A DNA stretch of 64,000 nucleotides, from assembly GCA_051872335.1 (NCBI GenBank), contig JBJEDT010000025.1, positions 149,438 through 213,437 of the forward strand, read 5' to 3'. The notes under the pieces were generated by a model. That model was not told the origin of the DNA. It saw nothing but the letters and a program-made list of their open reading frames with translations, and searched no databases. Source of the stretch: SUG2458 sp051872335 (GTDB lineage: Bacteria; Bacillota_I; Bacilli_A; RFN20; CAG-826). This document shows positions 9,289 through 18,574 of this stretch, one piece after another. The first letter of the stretch is position 1. Every line of letters starts with the position of its first letter. The translations under genes and the position numbers were made by a program.

Positions 9289-11442
9289 TCACAAAACATT
9301 TATAACTATAAGTGTCATATCATCTGGATGCTCTATGTTCTTTGTAGCGTCTTTAAAAATGACTCTTCCCATTAAATTAATATCTTCAATTTCAATATAT
9401 TTTGTATAATCAAAATTACTAATAAAATCTAATAAACCATCACTAAATAAAAATACAATATCTTTATGTTCAAAATCGAAATCAATTACTTCTAGTTCAC
9501 ATTGTTCAATTAAGCCAATTGGCAAACCACCTTGATTGATAATAATTTTCTCATTATTTCTAAAAACAAGAGAATTTACACTACCCATTTTAATAAAACG
9601 ACCTTTCAATGTTTCTTTATTGATTTGTAAAAAGTCAATTGTCGAATAATTATCGTCACCATAACTAGCTCTTAATATCGTATTTATTTGTTCAAGTATT
9701 ATAGTTGTATTTAATTCGGCTAATAAAAGTGAAGAAAACATTTTAATTAATAATTGACTAATTTCATTAGCACTTTTCCCATGTCCCATACCATCAGCTA
9801 ATAAAAACTTAATATAAGTACTATCTTGATTAATTAATGTGGAATCTCCATTGTATTCTAAATCTAAAGCTTTTGTATAAACATTATAAATAAATTCAGA
9901 TGGCCTTTTCTTTTGAAAAATGATATGTTCTTGATTTGTTAAATAATCTTTTCTACTATAAATAAAACTAAAAGAATGATTGTTAAACATATTAATAACA
10001 TTTTCTATCTCTTCAATATTTACATGTGCTTTAATTTTTTTAATAAATTCTATATTATTATCATTTATGTATATATCATCAATAGCATTGGATGATAAGG
10101 CATTACAAGTTTCAAATATAAGTTGATGTTTATTATCAAACTCTTTTTTATGAGTTAAAAAAGCCAACAAAGGTTCTTTTATATTGCCTAAGACATTATT
10201 TATATTTTTAATTTGTTGATTAACATCTAAAAAATAGGATTGTTCAGCTAAATAAATTTCATAAGCTTGTTGTATTTCCATAACTAATTTAAAAGGATAA
10301 ACACAATCTTCGCTAATCTTTTTTCTTTCACTACTAGTCAATTTTTTACTTAATAATCCTTCTAAAGTATCTTTAATCTTGCAATTACTTCGATGAGTAC
10401 ATTTATTACAAACACGTGCTTTAACTCTATAATAAGCTTTAATCAAAGGTTCTTTTCGCTTTTTATCAAATCCAAGGCTTATGGCATCTATATAATGAGT
10501 AATTCTTAATACTTCATTTTCTAAACTTTCGTCATATTCTTTTTTTATTATTCGGTCATTAAATAACTCTTGAACTTTATTAATATAATTAACAGGTATT
10601 AATAAATATAACAATGCACTAGCGAGGCCTTGGTAAAATATATTATTTTGATAAAAAATAGGATCTAATGTTAACGATAATAAAATATGAATAAATATAT
10701 AAAAAACTATTTTATAACGACCATTAATAAAAGAAGTCAATAATAAAGGTATTAAAACATATAACAGTAAATATGATGAGATATTACAAAAATAATATAA
10801 AAGAATTGAACCCATGACTAAAGATAATATATTGTTACTAGTTTTTGAATCCTTCATATTTAATAAAATAAATAATCTAAAAAATACAAGACCTATCAAA
10901 TTATTAAACATGAAAGCAATACTTATAACTGCAATAACTAGCGAAGCATGTAAAATAGTTAATCCTTTATAATTATCTTTTAATTTTCGATTAAAGCTTA
11001 AAAAAGCTTGTATTGTAAGAATGCTAATAAAAGAATTTAAAAAACATAAAAATAATAACTGATAATTAAATCTTGTAATTAAAGTAACTATACTTAAACT
11101 TAAACATATAATTAATGGAGAAAAATATTTTTTGTTAAATATTTTTACATAAGTAGATAAAAGCATCAAACATAAATAAAAAGATTCTATGATGAGAATT
11201 TCAAATCCATAATTAATATTTTTTATAAAAGCAAAGGATAGAGTTAATAAATATGTTATTAAAGTAATTAACCATCCTTTTTTATATGATAAATAAAATA
11301 ATGCTATTAATATAGGATTAAACATAAAAGCATCATGAATTAATGTGATACATATGCTTAAAACCATAATAAAAATATCAAATATGTCGATATTATTTTT
11401 TAAAAAATAAAGTGTTCTATTTTTTGACTTTACTAGTTCCAT
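9289..11442 (-). CDS. spoIIE: Stage II sporulation protein E, PP2C-type phosphatase
   Basis: A 717-aa protein. Residues 1-285 hold about ten hydrophobic segments. A central region has the Cys pattern CNKCTHRSNC (about 345-354). The C-terminal 200 residues form a PP2C/SpoIIE phosphatase with the metal-binding DGMGHGKSA and FLFSDGLLDF. In Bacillus SpoIIE dephosphorylates SpoIIAA to release sigma F in the forespore and binds FtsZ at the polar septum. Position between a DivIC-like gene and tilS agrees with this. It is strong evidence that the organism belongs to an endospore-forming lineage. Confidence 0.92.
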   Translation of the reverse strand: MELVKSKNRTLYFLKNNIDIFDIFIMVLSICITLIHDAFMFNPILIALFYLSYKKGWLITLITYLLTLSFAFIKNINYGFEILIIESFYLCLMLLSTYVKIFNKKYFSPLIICLSLSIVTLITRFNYQLLFLCFLNSFISILTIQAFLSFNRKLKDNYKGLTILHASLVIAVISIAFMFNNLIGLVFFRLFILLNMKDSKTSNNILSLVMGSILLYYFCNISSYLLLYVLIPLLLTSFINGRYKIVFYIFIHILLSLTLDPIFYQNNIFYQGLASALLYLLIPVNYINKVQELFNDRIIKKEYDESLENEVLRITHYIDAISLGFDKKRKEPLIKAYYRVKARVCNKCTHRSNCKIKDTLEGLLSKKLTSSERKKISEDCVYPFKLVMEIQQAYEIYLAEQSYFLDVNQQIKNINNVLGNIKEPLLAFLTHKKEFDNKHQLIFETCNALSSNAIDDIYINDNNIEFIKKIKAHVNIEEIENVINMFNNHSFSFIYSRKDYLTNQEHIIFQKKRPSEFIYNVYTKALDLEYNGDSTLINQDSTYIKFLLADGMGHGKSANEISQLLIKMFSSLLLAELNTTIILEQINTILRASYGDDNYSTIDFLQINKETLKGRFIKMGSVNSLVFRNNEKIIINQGGLPIGLIEQCELEVIDFDFEHKDIVFLFSDGLLDFISNFDYTKYIEIEDINLMGRVIFKDATKNIEHPDDMTLIVINVL

Positions 11443-11534
11443 GTTCTACCTCATTACAATTTTAATATGTACTAAGGTAGATATTTGTCGATTCTTATTA
11501 ATTATTAATTTTAAAATATATAAATAATTTAGAT

Positions 11535-11560
11535 TAAAAAAAGTAGGTATGCACCTACTA
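11535..11560 (-). terminator. Terminator after the DivIC-like gene
   Basis: AGTAGGT (11542-11548) and ACCTACT (11553-11559) form a 7-bp stem with a four-base loop, followed on the minus strand by TTTTTTTAAT. Confidence 0.7.
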
Positions 11561-11564
11561 TTAA

Positions 11565-11840
11565 TTAGTTAGAAGGAAAGGAAATCACTATTCTACCACT
11601 ACTCAATGAATCAACAGTTTCATCTTGTGTGAAATAATCAGTATAACTAGAATCACCACTTAATGATTCACTTTGTTCGTGAGTCTTGATAATATTTTCC
11701 ATTGTTTCTTTTAAAGCTATATTTTCTTTATAAACTCGATAAAAATAATAACTAGTAAATCCAATTGCTAAAAGTGAGCATCCAAAAATAGCATAATAAA
11801 CAAATCTTATCTTTTTATTTTTAAGTTTTGTATTAGGCAT
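11565..11840 (-). CDS. DivIC/FtsL-like small membrane protein
   Basis: About 91 aa. I start it at 11840, where GAGGTGATTCTA precedes ATG; an ATG seven codons upstream is possible. A basic N-terminus (KLKNKKIR) is followed by one membrane segment (about 14-36 from this start) and a short helical stretch. The tail is acidic and rich in Ser and Asp. The topology and position just upstream of spoIIE suggest the septum-formation initiator DivIC, which bridges FtsL and DivIB. The usual C-terminal DivIC motif is not clear and the coiled coil is short, so the name rests mainly on synteny. Confidence 0.55.
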   Translation of the reverse strand: MPNTKLKNKKIRFVYYAIFGCSLLAIGFTSYYFYRVYKENIALKETMENIIKTHEQSESLSGDSSYTDYFTQDETVDSLSSGRIVISFPSN

Positions 11841-11940
11841 TAGAATCACCTCACTTATCATCTATAATATAACATTATTTTTTTATTTATAACAATAACC
11901 AAAAGTTAATTAATAAATTTTCACTTCAATTTTTACTCTA

Positions 11941-11973
11941 TAAAAATAGCCTAGCTAAATTTTAGCCAGGCTA
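11941..11973 (-). terminator. Terminator of the hydCBA operon
   Basis: Thirteen-base arms TAGCCTAGCTAAA (11947-11959) and TTTAGCCAGGCTA (11961-11973) pair with one mismatch and are followed on the minus strand by a run of T. Confidence 0.8.
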
Positions 11974-11980
11974 GATTATA

Positions 11981-13699
11981 TTAGTCATCTATTTTATAAG
12001 TTCTATGTAGTAATTCATGAGCAACATGAGAAGATGGTTTTTCTAGATATTCTTCATATAGTTTTTTAATTGAAGGATTTTCACAAGAAATACGAACTGA
12101 TTTATTTGTATCAATAGTTTGTAAACCTTCTCTACGTGCTTTAATAACTTTAACATGTGGAGTTACTTTATGAAGTGGTTGACCTCCTCCATTTACACAT
12201 CCTCCAGGACATGCCATAACTTCAATTGCATCATAAGTTGCTGTACCTTCTTTAATTTCTTCTAGAATTCTTCTAGCATTAGCAAGCCCAGAGACAACAC
12301 ATAAATGCAATTGCTTACCACCTAAATCAACATAAGCATGTTTAGTATTTGTATATCCTTGCATACCATAAAATTCAATTTCGTGTGGAAATTCATTGGT
12401 TGTTAACATACAAGCAGTTCTAACGGCAGCTTCCATAACACCACCAGTATTACCAAAGATATCAGCAGCACCTGTAGATTCTCCTAAAGGAGCATCAAAA
12501 GTACCTTCATCACAAGTAGCTAAATCAATACCATAACGTTTTAACATATTAGCAAATTCTTTGACTGAAAGTGAATAATCTGTTGGTTGAAGTCCTCTAA
12601 CTTTCATTTCTTCACGAGCAGCTTCAGATTTTTTAGCAATACATGGCATTAATGAAACTACAACAATCTTACTTGGATCTATTCCTTCTTTTTCTGCATA
12701 ATAAGTTTTACAAACTGCACTAAACATTTCTTGTGGAGATTTACAAGAAGATGGTAAATTAATTAATTCTGGATATTGAGTTTCAATAAACTTAACCCAA
12801 CCTGGACAACAAGAAGTAATTAAAGGTAAATTTTTATTTTCACTTACTCTTTGTAATAATTCAGCAGTTTCTTCCATAATAGTTAAGTCAGCACCAAAGT
12901 TTGTATCAAAAACTTTCTTAAAGCCCATCATTCTCAAAGCAGTAATCATTTTACCAGTAACATCAGTTCCTGGAGGTAAACTAAATGGTTCACCTAATGC
13001 AACTCTAACAGAAGGAGCAGTTTGTATGACAACAAATTTTTCTGGATCGTTTAATTCTTCTTCAACTCTATATGTATCATCAACTTGTAATAAAGCGCCA
13101 GTAGGACATACTTGAACACATTGACCACAGTTAACACAATCATGAGGTTCAGAAATTAAAGTAGCAAATCCACGTTGAGAAGCAGAAATTGCTCCAATAC
13201 TTTGAATCTTTTCACAAACGGCTGTACAACGATTACATAAAATACATTTACTTGGGTTTCTAATAATTGCACCACTTGTAATAACTTCATTAGGATGTGA
13301 TAATGGAGCATCAAAGCTTATACGTTTTATACCTAGTTCAATAGCTAAGTCTTGAAGTCCGCAATGACCACTTTTTTCACAAGCTAAACAATCATTAGGG
13401 TGATTAGATAATAATAATTCAACAATTGTTTTTCTTTCTCTTCTAACTCGAGGTGTATTTGTAAATACTTCCATACCCTCAGTAATATTTGTAGCACATG
13501 CAGGAACTAAAGTTCTTCTGCCCTTTACTTCTACAACACAAACTCTACAAGAAGCAGGTTTATGTTCAAAGTTAGCTTCTTCTTTTTTTAGATAACATAA
13601 TGTAGGAATTCTAATACCATGCTTTTTAGCAACAGCAAGAATAGTTAAAGAAGAGTCTTCTTGATATTCAAATCCATTAATTTTAATATTAACTAACAT
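11981..13699 (-). CDS. hydA: [FeFe] hydrogenase catalytic subunit HydA
   Basis: A 572-aa enzyme that makes or splits H2. Order: a plant-type [2Fe-2S] domain (about 1-80, Cys near 35, 50, 53 and 68), a His-ligated [4Fe-4S] segment (HPNDCLACEKSGHCGLQ), two ferredoxin clusters (CILCNRCTAVC and CVNCGQCVQVCPTGA), then the H-cluster domain with TSCCPGWVKF, MPCIAKKSEA and MACPGGCVNGGGQP. The C-terminal small-subunit stretch ends the protein. With HydB and HydC it forms the trimeric NAD- and ferredoxin-linked group A3-type enzyme, which can use both carriers by bifurcation. It is cytoplasmic and is the last gene of hydC-hydB-hydA. Confidence 0.95.
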   Translation of the reverse strand: MLVNIKINGFEYQEDSSLTILAVAKKHGIRIPTLCYLKKEEANFEHKPASCRVCVVEVKGRRTLVPACATNITEGMEVFTNTPRVRRERKTIVELLLSNHPNDCLACEKSGHCGLQDLAIELGIKRISFDAPLSHPNEVITSGAIIRNPSKCILCNRCTAVCEKIQSIGAISASQRGFATLISEPHDCVNCGQCVQVCPTGALLQVDDTYRVEEELNDPEKFVVIQTAPSVRVALGEPFSLPPGTDVTGKMITALRMMGFKKVFDTNFGADLTIMEETAELLQRVSENKNLPLITSCCPGWVKFIETQYPELINLPSSCKSPQEMFSAVCKTYYAEKEGIDPSKIVVVSLMPCIAKKSEAAREEMKVRGLQPTDYSLSVKEFANMLKRYGIDLATCDEGTFDAPLGESTGAADIFGNTGGVMEAAVRTACMLTTNEFPHEIEFYGMQGYTNTKHAYVDLGGKQLHLCVVSGLANARRILEEIKEGTATYDAIEVMACPGGCVNGGGQPLHKVTPHVKVIKARREGLQTIDTNKSVRISCENPSIKKLYEEYLEKPSSHVAHELLHRTYKIDD

Positions 13700-13713
13700 C
13701 TCTTTACTCCTCC

Positions 13714-15615
13714 TTATTTGACAATTGCTTTTGGCTTAGCAGGACACTTAGATTCACAAGTTCCACATTTAATACATTTTGCTGTATCTATTGCATAAGC
13801 AAATAAGCGTTCATTTTTAGCTGGTTTATCAGTTTTATAAATTGCTCCAACAGGACAGTTACGAGCACATAAACCACAACCTAAACAATTTTCTTTTTTA
13901 ATTGAATAATTTAATAAATTACGGCATGAACCAGCTGGACATTTTTTATCAACAATGTGAGCAATGTATTCATCTCTAAAACTATGTAATGTAGATAAAA
14001 CAGGATTTGGTGCAGATTGACCTAACGCACATAATGAAGAATCTTTAATAACATTTGCAAGGTTTTCTAATTCTTCAAGATCTTCCATTGTACCATTACC
14101 ATCAGTAATTTTAGTTAGAATTTGTAACATACGTTTGTTACCAACTCTACAAGGTGTACATTTACCACATGATTCCTCAACAGTAAATTCAAGATAGAAT
14201 TTAGCAATGTTAACCATACAATCATCTTCATCAAGAACAATCATACCACCACTACCCATCATTGAGCCACGTGCAACAAGATTATCATAATCGATTTCTG
14301 TATCTAAATCTTTTTCTGTTAAACAACCACCACTAGGTCCACCTGTTTGAACAGCTTTAAATTTCTTTCCGTTTTTAATTCCACCACCGATATCATAAAT
14401 GATTTCACGTAGTGTAGTTCCCATAGGTACTTCAACTAAACCAACATTATTGATTTTTCCAGCTAAAGCAAATACCTTAGTTCCTTTAGATTTATCTGTA
14501 CCAATAGCATTAAAAGCATCAGCTCCATTTAAAATAATAAATGGAATATTAGCCCATGTTTCAACATTATTTACGTTTGTTGGTTTACCAAATAATCCTT
14601 TTACAGCAGGGAATGGAGGTTTTAAAGTAGGTTCACCTCTAGAGCCTTCAATTGAGTGAATAAGAGCTGTTTCTTCTCCACAAACGAAAGCACCAGCACC
14701 ATATTTAATATTAATATGGAAATTAAAACCAGAACCCATGATATTATCACCGAGTAAACCTAACTCAGTTGCTTGCTCAATAGCAACTTGTAAACGATGA
14801 ACAGCTAATGGATATTCAGCACGAATATAAATTTCACCTTCATCAGAACCAATTGTATAACCAGCAATTGCCATTGATTCTAATACTGAATGAGGATCAC
14901 CTTCAAGAATTGAACGATCCATAAATGCACCTGGGTCACCTTCATCAGCATTACAAATAATATATTTCTTATCACTTTTTGAATCACGAGCAAATTTCCA
15001 TTTTAATCCAGTAGAGAAACCAGCGCCTCCTCTACCTCTTAATCCTGATTTCATAACTTCGTCAATTACTTGATCAGGTGTCATATCAAATAATACTTTT
15101 GCTAAAGCTTGATAACCTTTAGTAGCAATAGATTCAGCAATTACTTCAGGGTTAATAAAGCCACAATTTCTTAAAGCAATACGATTTTGTTTTTTATAAA
15201 AATTGATATCATCTTGAAGTTTAACAGTTTCACCATTTACATTACGATATAATAAACGTTTTACTATCTCATGTTGGCAAATGTGTTTTTCAATAATTTC
15301 TTCACAATCTTCGACTTTAACTTTTGTATAAAAAGTATGATCAGGATAAACTTTTACAATTGGTCCACGTTCACAGAAACCAAAACATCCTGCCATTGTG
15401 ACTTCGACTTTATCTTCAACACCAAATTTCTTTGCTGCTTCTTTTAATTTTTCAATAATTTGTAAAGAGTTTGAAGATGTACAACCTGTACCACCACAAA
15501 CTGAAATACAATATTTTGTAGGAGTTTCTTCATATTTACTTTTAATGTCTAATAAATCTTTAACATTATCATACATTTTAAGTAAATCTTTACGAGAATT
15601 AATTTTCTTACACAT
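13714..15615 (-). CDS. hydB: Hydrogenase NADH-binding subunit HydB (NuoF-like)
   Basis: A 633-aa flavin and iron-sulfur subunit. A thioredoxin-like [2Fe-2S] domain comes first (CGGTGCTSSN and CFGFC). The NuoF core follows, with GRGGAGFSTGLKW and GAGAFVCGEETAL for FMN and NADH and the [4Fe-4S] motif ESCGKCTPCRVG. Two more [4Fe-4S] clusters lie at the C-terminus (CLGCGLCARNC, CIKCGTCESKC). In trimeric hydrogenases this subunit carries the NAD(P) site and the bifurcating flavin region. It is spaced 13-14 bases from hydC and hydA, so the three are cotranscribed. Confidence 0.95.
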   Translation of the reverse strand: MCKKINSRKDLLKMYDNVKDLLDIKSKYEETPTKYCISVCGGTGCTSSNSLQIIEKLKEAAKKFGVEDKVEVTMAGCFGFCERGPIVKVYPDHTFYTKVKVEDCEEIIEKHICQHEIVKRLLYRNVNGETVKLQDDINFYKKQNRIALRNCGFINPEVIAESIATKGYQALAKVLFDMTPDQVIDEVMKSGLRGRGGAGFSTGLKWKFARDSKSDKKYIICNADEGDPGAFMDRSILEGDPHSVLESMAIAGYTIGSDEGEIYIRAEYPLAVHRLQVAIEQATELGLLGDNIMGSGFNFHINIKYGAGAFVCGEETALIHSIEGSRGEPTLKPPFPAVKGLFGKPTNVNNVETWANIPFIILNGADAFNAIGTDKSKGTKVFALAGKINNVGLVEVPMGTTLREIIYDIGGGIKNGKKFKAVQTGGPSGGCLTEKDLDTEIDYDNLVARGSMMGSGGMIVLDEDDCMVNIAKFYLEFTVEESCGKCTPCRVGNKRMLQILTKITDGNGTMEDLEELENLANVIKDSSLCALGQSAPNPVLSTLHSFRDEYIAHIVDKKCPAGSCRNLLNYSIKKENCLGCGLCARNCPVGAIYKTDKPAKNERLFAYAIDTAKCIKCGTCESKCPAKPKAIVK

Positions 15616-15628
15616 ATGCTTTACCTCC

Positions 15629-16099
15629 CTAATATTCAGCTAAGATTTTTTCAACATCATCAGGTGTGATATTGCCATATGTCTTATCATTGATTTGCAT
15701 TACTGGAGCAAGTCCACAAGCTCCAACACATCTTAAAGTTGTTAATGAGAACTTACCATCATATGTAGTTTCACCATTCTTAATTTTGAGAATTTCTTCA
15801 ACTTTTTCTAAAATCTTACCAGAACCTCTAACAAAGCATGCTGTTCCTAAACAAACACTAATTACATATTGTCCTTTAGGTTCCATTCTGAAATAAGAAT
15901 AGAAAGTTACAACCCCATAAACTTTCGATACATTGATTTTAAGTTTTTTTGCAATATGACTTTGTACAACCATTGGTAGATAACCAAAAATATGTTGTGC
16001 GCGGTGTAAAATAGCAATTAATTCAGTCTTATCATAATTGAGTGTTTCAATAAATTCATCTAATTCTTGAAACATTTCTTCATTTGTTCTCATATACAA
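15629..16099 (-). CDS. hydC: Hydrogenase small subunit HydC (NuoE-like)
   Basis: A 156-aa subunit of the NuoE/HydC family. An N-terminal helical part is followed by a thioredoxin-fold [2Fe-2S] domain with CLGTACFVRGSG and CVGACGLAP, which supplies the four Cys ligands. It passes electrons between the flavin subunit HydB and HydA. It is the first gene of the operon. AGGAGGTTGTAT precedes its ATG, and a TATAAT lies about 30 bases upstream on the minus strand, so the hydrogenase promoter probably lies between it and the ABC-permease terminator. Confidence 0.95.
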   Translation of the reverse strand: MYMRTNEEMFQELDEFIETLNYDKTELIAILHRAQHIFGYLPMVVQSHIAKKLKINVSKVYGVVTFYSYFRMEPKGQYVISVCLGTACFVRGSGKILEKVEEILKIKNGETTYDGKFSLTTLRCVGACGLAPVMQINDKTYGNITPDDVEKILAEY

Positions 16100-16151
16100 C
16101 CTCCTATCAATAAAATAATACTGATTTCTTAATTATACAATTTTCGACATA

Positions 16152-16185
16152 AAAAATAAAGTAAAAGTATCTTTACCTTTACTTT
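16152..16185 (-). terminator. Terminator after the ABC permease
   Basis: Arms AAAGTAAAAGTA (16158-16169) and TACCTTTACTTT (16174-16185) pair with one mismatch. The minus strand continues with TTTTTT. It separates the transporter from hydC. Confidence 0.6.
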
Positions 16186-16199
16186 ATAACATTTAAAAA

Positions 16200-16967
16200 T
16201 TATTTCAATAGGAAACTATTAATCTTCTTAAAAATAAATGAAATTATTAGTACAAATATAATAGTAATCAATGAATAACTAAAGATTGGTATCATGTTTG
16301 TTGGATCGTTTCTTTGAGCAGCTAGTATTGCACTACCCAACCCCAATGAGGTATTACCAGTTAAGATTTCTGCCATAATTTCTATTTTAAAAGATAATGC
16401 AAAACTACTTGAGATACCTAGAAGGATATATTTATAAATTAATGGAACTTCTAGTTTCATTATATTTCTAAAATTTTTCCCTCCATCAAGAAGCATGTTA
16501 TCCATTAAATCTTTATCTATATTTTTTATGCCACTTGCAATAGAGTCATAGATAATAGGAAAAGATAATAAAATAACCATTAATATAGGAGCATTTTTAG
16601 CACCAACCAAAACTAGAAAAAAGAAAACTAATGTTGCTGTAGGTATAGCCTTTAAAGTTGTAATGATTGGTTTCATAAAGTTGTAAAAGAATTCAAAATT
16701 TCCAGCAATAATGCCAAAAATTAAAGCTAATATGAAAGATATAATAAAACCAATAAAAACTTTTAAAAAGCTAAAACCAATACATTTATAAATATAACTT
16801 CCACCTAATATTTTAAAAGTATTTTGAAAAACTAATAATGGATTAGGAAAAATCATGATACTTTCTTCAATACATAAAGATACAATCCACCATAAAAGAA
16901 AGATAACTATAATGCCGATAGTAAAGGCTACATATTTATTTGAAATAAATTTCTTCACTTGTAGCAC
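16200..16967 (-). CDS. ABC transporter permease, SsuC/TauC-like
   Basis: A 255-aa inner-membrane permease of the BPD family with about six hydrophobic segments. The cytoplasmic coupling helix that contacts the ATPase is seen around EVPLIYKYILLGISSSFAL (about 173-191). The family imports taurine, sulfonates, nitrate, thiamine precursors and similar small molecules. Its start overlaps the end of the lipoprotein gene by 32 bases, so the two are translationally coupled. No ATPase gene is present nearby, so the transporter must borrow one from elsewhere in the genome or be incomplete. Confidence 0.85.
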   Translation of the reverse strand: MLQVKKFISNKYVAFTIGIIVIFLLWWIVSLCIEESIMIFPNPLLVFQNTFKILGGSYIYKCIGFSFLKVFIGFIISFILALIFGIIAGNFEFFYNFMKPIITTLKAIPTATLVFFFLVLVGAKNAPILMVILLSFPIIYDSIASGIKNIDKDLMDNMLLDGGKNFRNIMKLEVPLIYKYILLGISSSFALSFKIEIMAEILTGNTSLGLGSAILAAQRNDPTNMIPIFSYSLITIIFVLIISFIFKKINSFLLK

Positions 16968-17910
16968 CTAAACCAAATAAGGAAATAAAATTATCGATTG
17001 ATTCTTTATTACTAAATGCTTCTTTATAGCCTAAACCCAATCCATTGTTATCTTGTAAAACAGCTTTTGCAGCATTAGAATTAATTTGGAAAATAGAAGT
17101 TACTTCTTCAGATGATAATTGATCCATACTTTCTTTAACGATGCTTGGATTTTCTAAAGCCTCATTAATAGATTCGTGTAAGTTATCTAAATATGCTTTG
17201 AGCATTTTATTATAATCTTTATCATCACTTTTTCTAACAAATAAAGAAGCTTGAACTAATTCTTTATTATTAGTTCTTTCTTTATATTCATCTTGAATAT
17301 TTTTATAAATAGAAGCTTTTCCATATGTTGGAGCACTTGTGTTATTTAAAATCGTATACAAAGCAGGTTGAGCTAAGAAAACATAATCAACGTCTGAAGA
17401 GGTTGCAACATTTTTTCCAGAAGCCAAACATTGAGCTGCAGCAGTTGCATTTGTAACATATTCAATATTAGCGTCAAAATCATTTCCATATAAATAATGG
17501 AATAATAAATCAGGTGTTTGACTTTGTCCAAATAAGACAATCTTATCACCTTCATTCATAACTCCATCTTCATCTTTTCCTGTTGATGCAATAAAGAAAT
17601 TACCAAAAGTAATATTGGATGCAAGTAAATAAGGTGCTCCATTATTTATTGCTTTAATTCCAGAAACAGTATCAATAACTACAATATCTTTATCAGAAGA
17701 TGAAGTCATCATCGCTACAATATTTGAAGGTGTACTATTTGTTTCAAAATTTGCATTTCCAACTTCTTTATAAAAAGCAATTGAAGGAGCTCCTGTAGGA
17801 GCAACAATTTTTAAAGAAGATGTATCAACTGGAGCACAAGATGCTAAACTTCCAATTAATAAGGCAATTAATAGTTTATTTTTTTTCATAATATATTCCC
17901 AAATAATCAT
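16936..17910 (-). CDS. ABC transporter substrate-binding lipoprotein
   Basis: About 320 aa. The start is either 17910 (AAGGAAAA upstream) or 17889. Both lead into MKKNKLLIALLIGSLASC, a lipoprotein signal with lipobox LASC. The mature part is a periplasmic-binding-type fold of the NMT1/TauA kind, with repeated small-residue ligand stretches (VAPTGAPSIAFYKEV, FGQSQTPDLLF). The ligand cannot be told. It overlaps the permease gene and is divergent from a CRP/FNR-type regulator whose operator lies in the shared promoter region. Confidence 0.85.
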   Translation of the reverse strand: MIIWEYIMKKNKLLIALLIGSLASCAPVDTSSLKIVAPTGAPSIAFYKEVGNANFETNSTPSNIVAMMTSSSDKDIVVIDTVSGIKAINNGAPYLLASNITFGNFFIASTGKDEDGVMNEGDKIVLFGQSQTPDLLFHYLYGNDFDANIEYVTNATAAAQCLASGKNVATSSDVDYVFLAQPALYTILNNTSAPTYGKASIYKNIQDEYKERTNNKELVQASLFVRKSDDKDYNKMLKAYLDNLHESINEALENPSIVKESMDQLSSEEVTSIFQINSNAAKAVLQDNNGLGLGYKEAFSNKESIDNFISLFGLGATSEEIYFK

Positions 17911-17934
17911 CAAGACTATTTTCCTTTCTTGATT

Positions 17935-17977
17935 ATTATAATAATAATTACTATAATTATATGTGATTTTAATCACA
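17935..17977. promoter_or_regulatory. CRP/FNR-type operator with divergent promoters
   Basis: TGTGATTTTAATCACA (17962-17977) has perfect 7-base arms around a two-base centre, the classic CRP-family site. On the minus strand a TATAAT at 17940-17935 puts the likely transcript start near 17928, so the operator is centred about 41.5 bases upstream, the class II activator position. On the plus strand a TATAAT at 17952-17957 puts the regulator's own start inside the operator, which predicts autorepression. The promoter positions are inferred by eye. Confidence 0.75.
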
Positions 17978-17985
17978 GGTGTATT

Positions 17986-18573
17986 ATGGAAAAAAATATC
18001 TTAAATTTATTAAACGAATCTGAAAAAAGTAAATTATTTTATAAAAAAATTTCAAAAGATGAAATCCTTTTTAATGAAGGAGATAAGTGTCATAGTATTG
18101 GTATTTTAATAAATGGCGAACTTATTATTTCTTCATATACATTTAATGGAAATGAAATAGTTTTTAATATTATCAAAGAAAATGATATATTTGGAAATAA
18201 TTTAATTTTTTCGACTAACCCATTTTATAAAGGAAATATTAGAGCAAAAAAAGATTCACTAATTGCTTTCATTAATGAATCTTTATTAATAGATATTTTA
18301 TCTTCTAATCAACTATTTTTAAAAGCTTATTTACGATTGCAATCTGATAATGCAAAGTCTCTAAATGATAAGATTAAATTATTATCTTTTAAAAACGTTG
18401 AAGAACGATTCATTTATTATCTTTATATCAATAATAATGAAATAACTTTTTCTAGTGTGACATCCTTAGCATCATTTCTAAATATTGAAAGAGAAACTTT
18501 GTCACGTCTTATTAGTAGATTAGTAAATGATAAAATTATTAAAAGAGATAACAATCATATTATTTTGCTCTAA
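17986..18573 (+). CDS. CRP/FNR-family transcriptional regulator
   Basis: A 195-aa regulator. I start it at 17986 (AGGTGT upstream), not at the earlier in-frame ATG, which would add a run of Ile. Residues 10-115 form a cyclic-nucleotide-type beta barrel (GDKCHSIGILINGELII). The C-terminal winged helix has SVTSLASFLNIERETLSRLISRL, with the RExxSR-like recognition helix that suits a TGTGA half-site. There is only one Cys, so it is not an FNR with an iron-sulfur cluster. The effector is unknown. It likely controls the divergent transporter and itself, and may affect hydCBA. Confidence 0.85.
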   Translation: MEKNILNLLNESEKSKLFYKKISKDEILFNEGDKCHSIGILINGELIISSYTFNGNEIVFNIIKENDIFGNNLIFSTNPFYKGNIRAKKDSLIAFINESLLIDILSSNQLFLKAYLRLQSDNAKSLNDKIKLLSFKNVEERFIYYLYINNNEITFSSVTSLASFLNIERETLSRLISRLVNDKIIKRDNNHIILL

Positions 18574-18574
18574 A

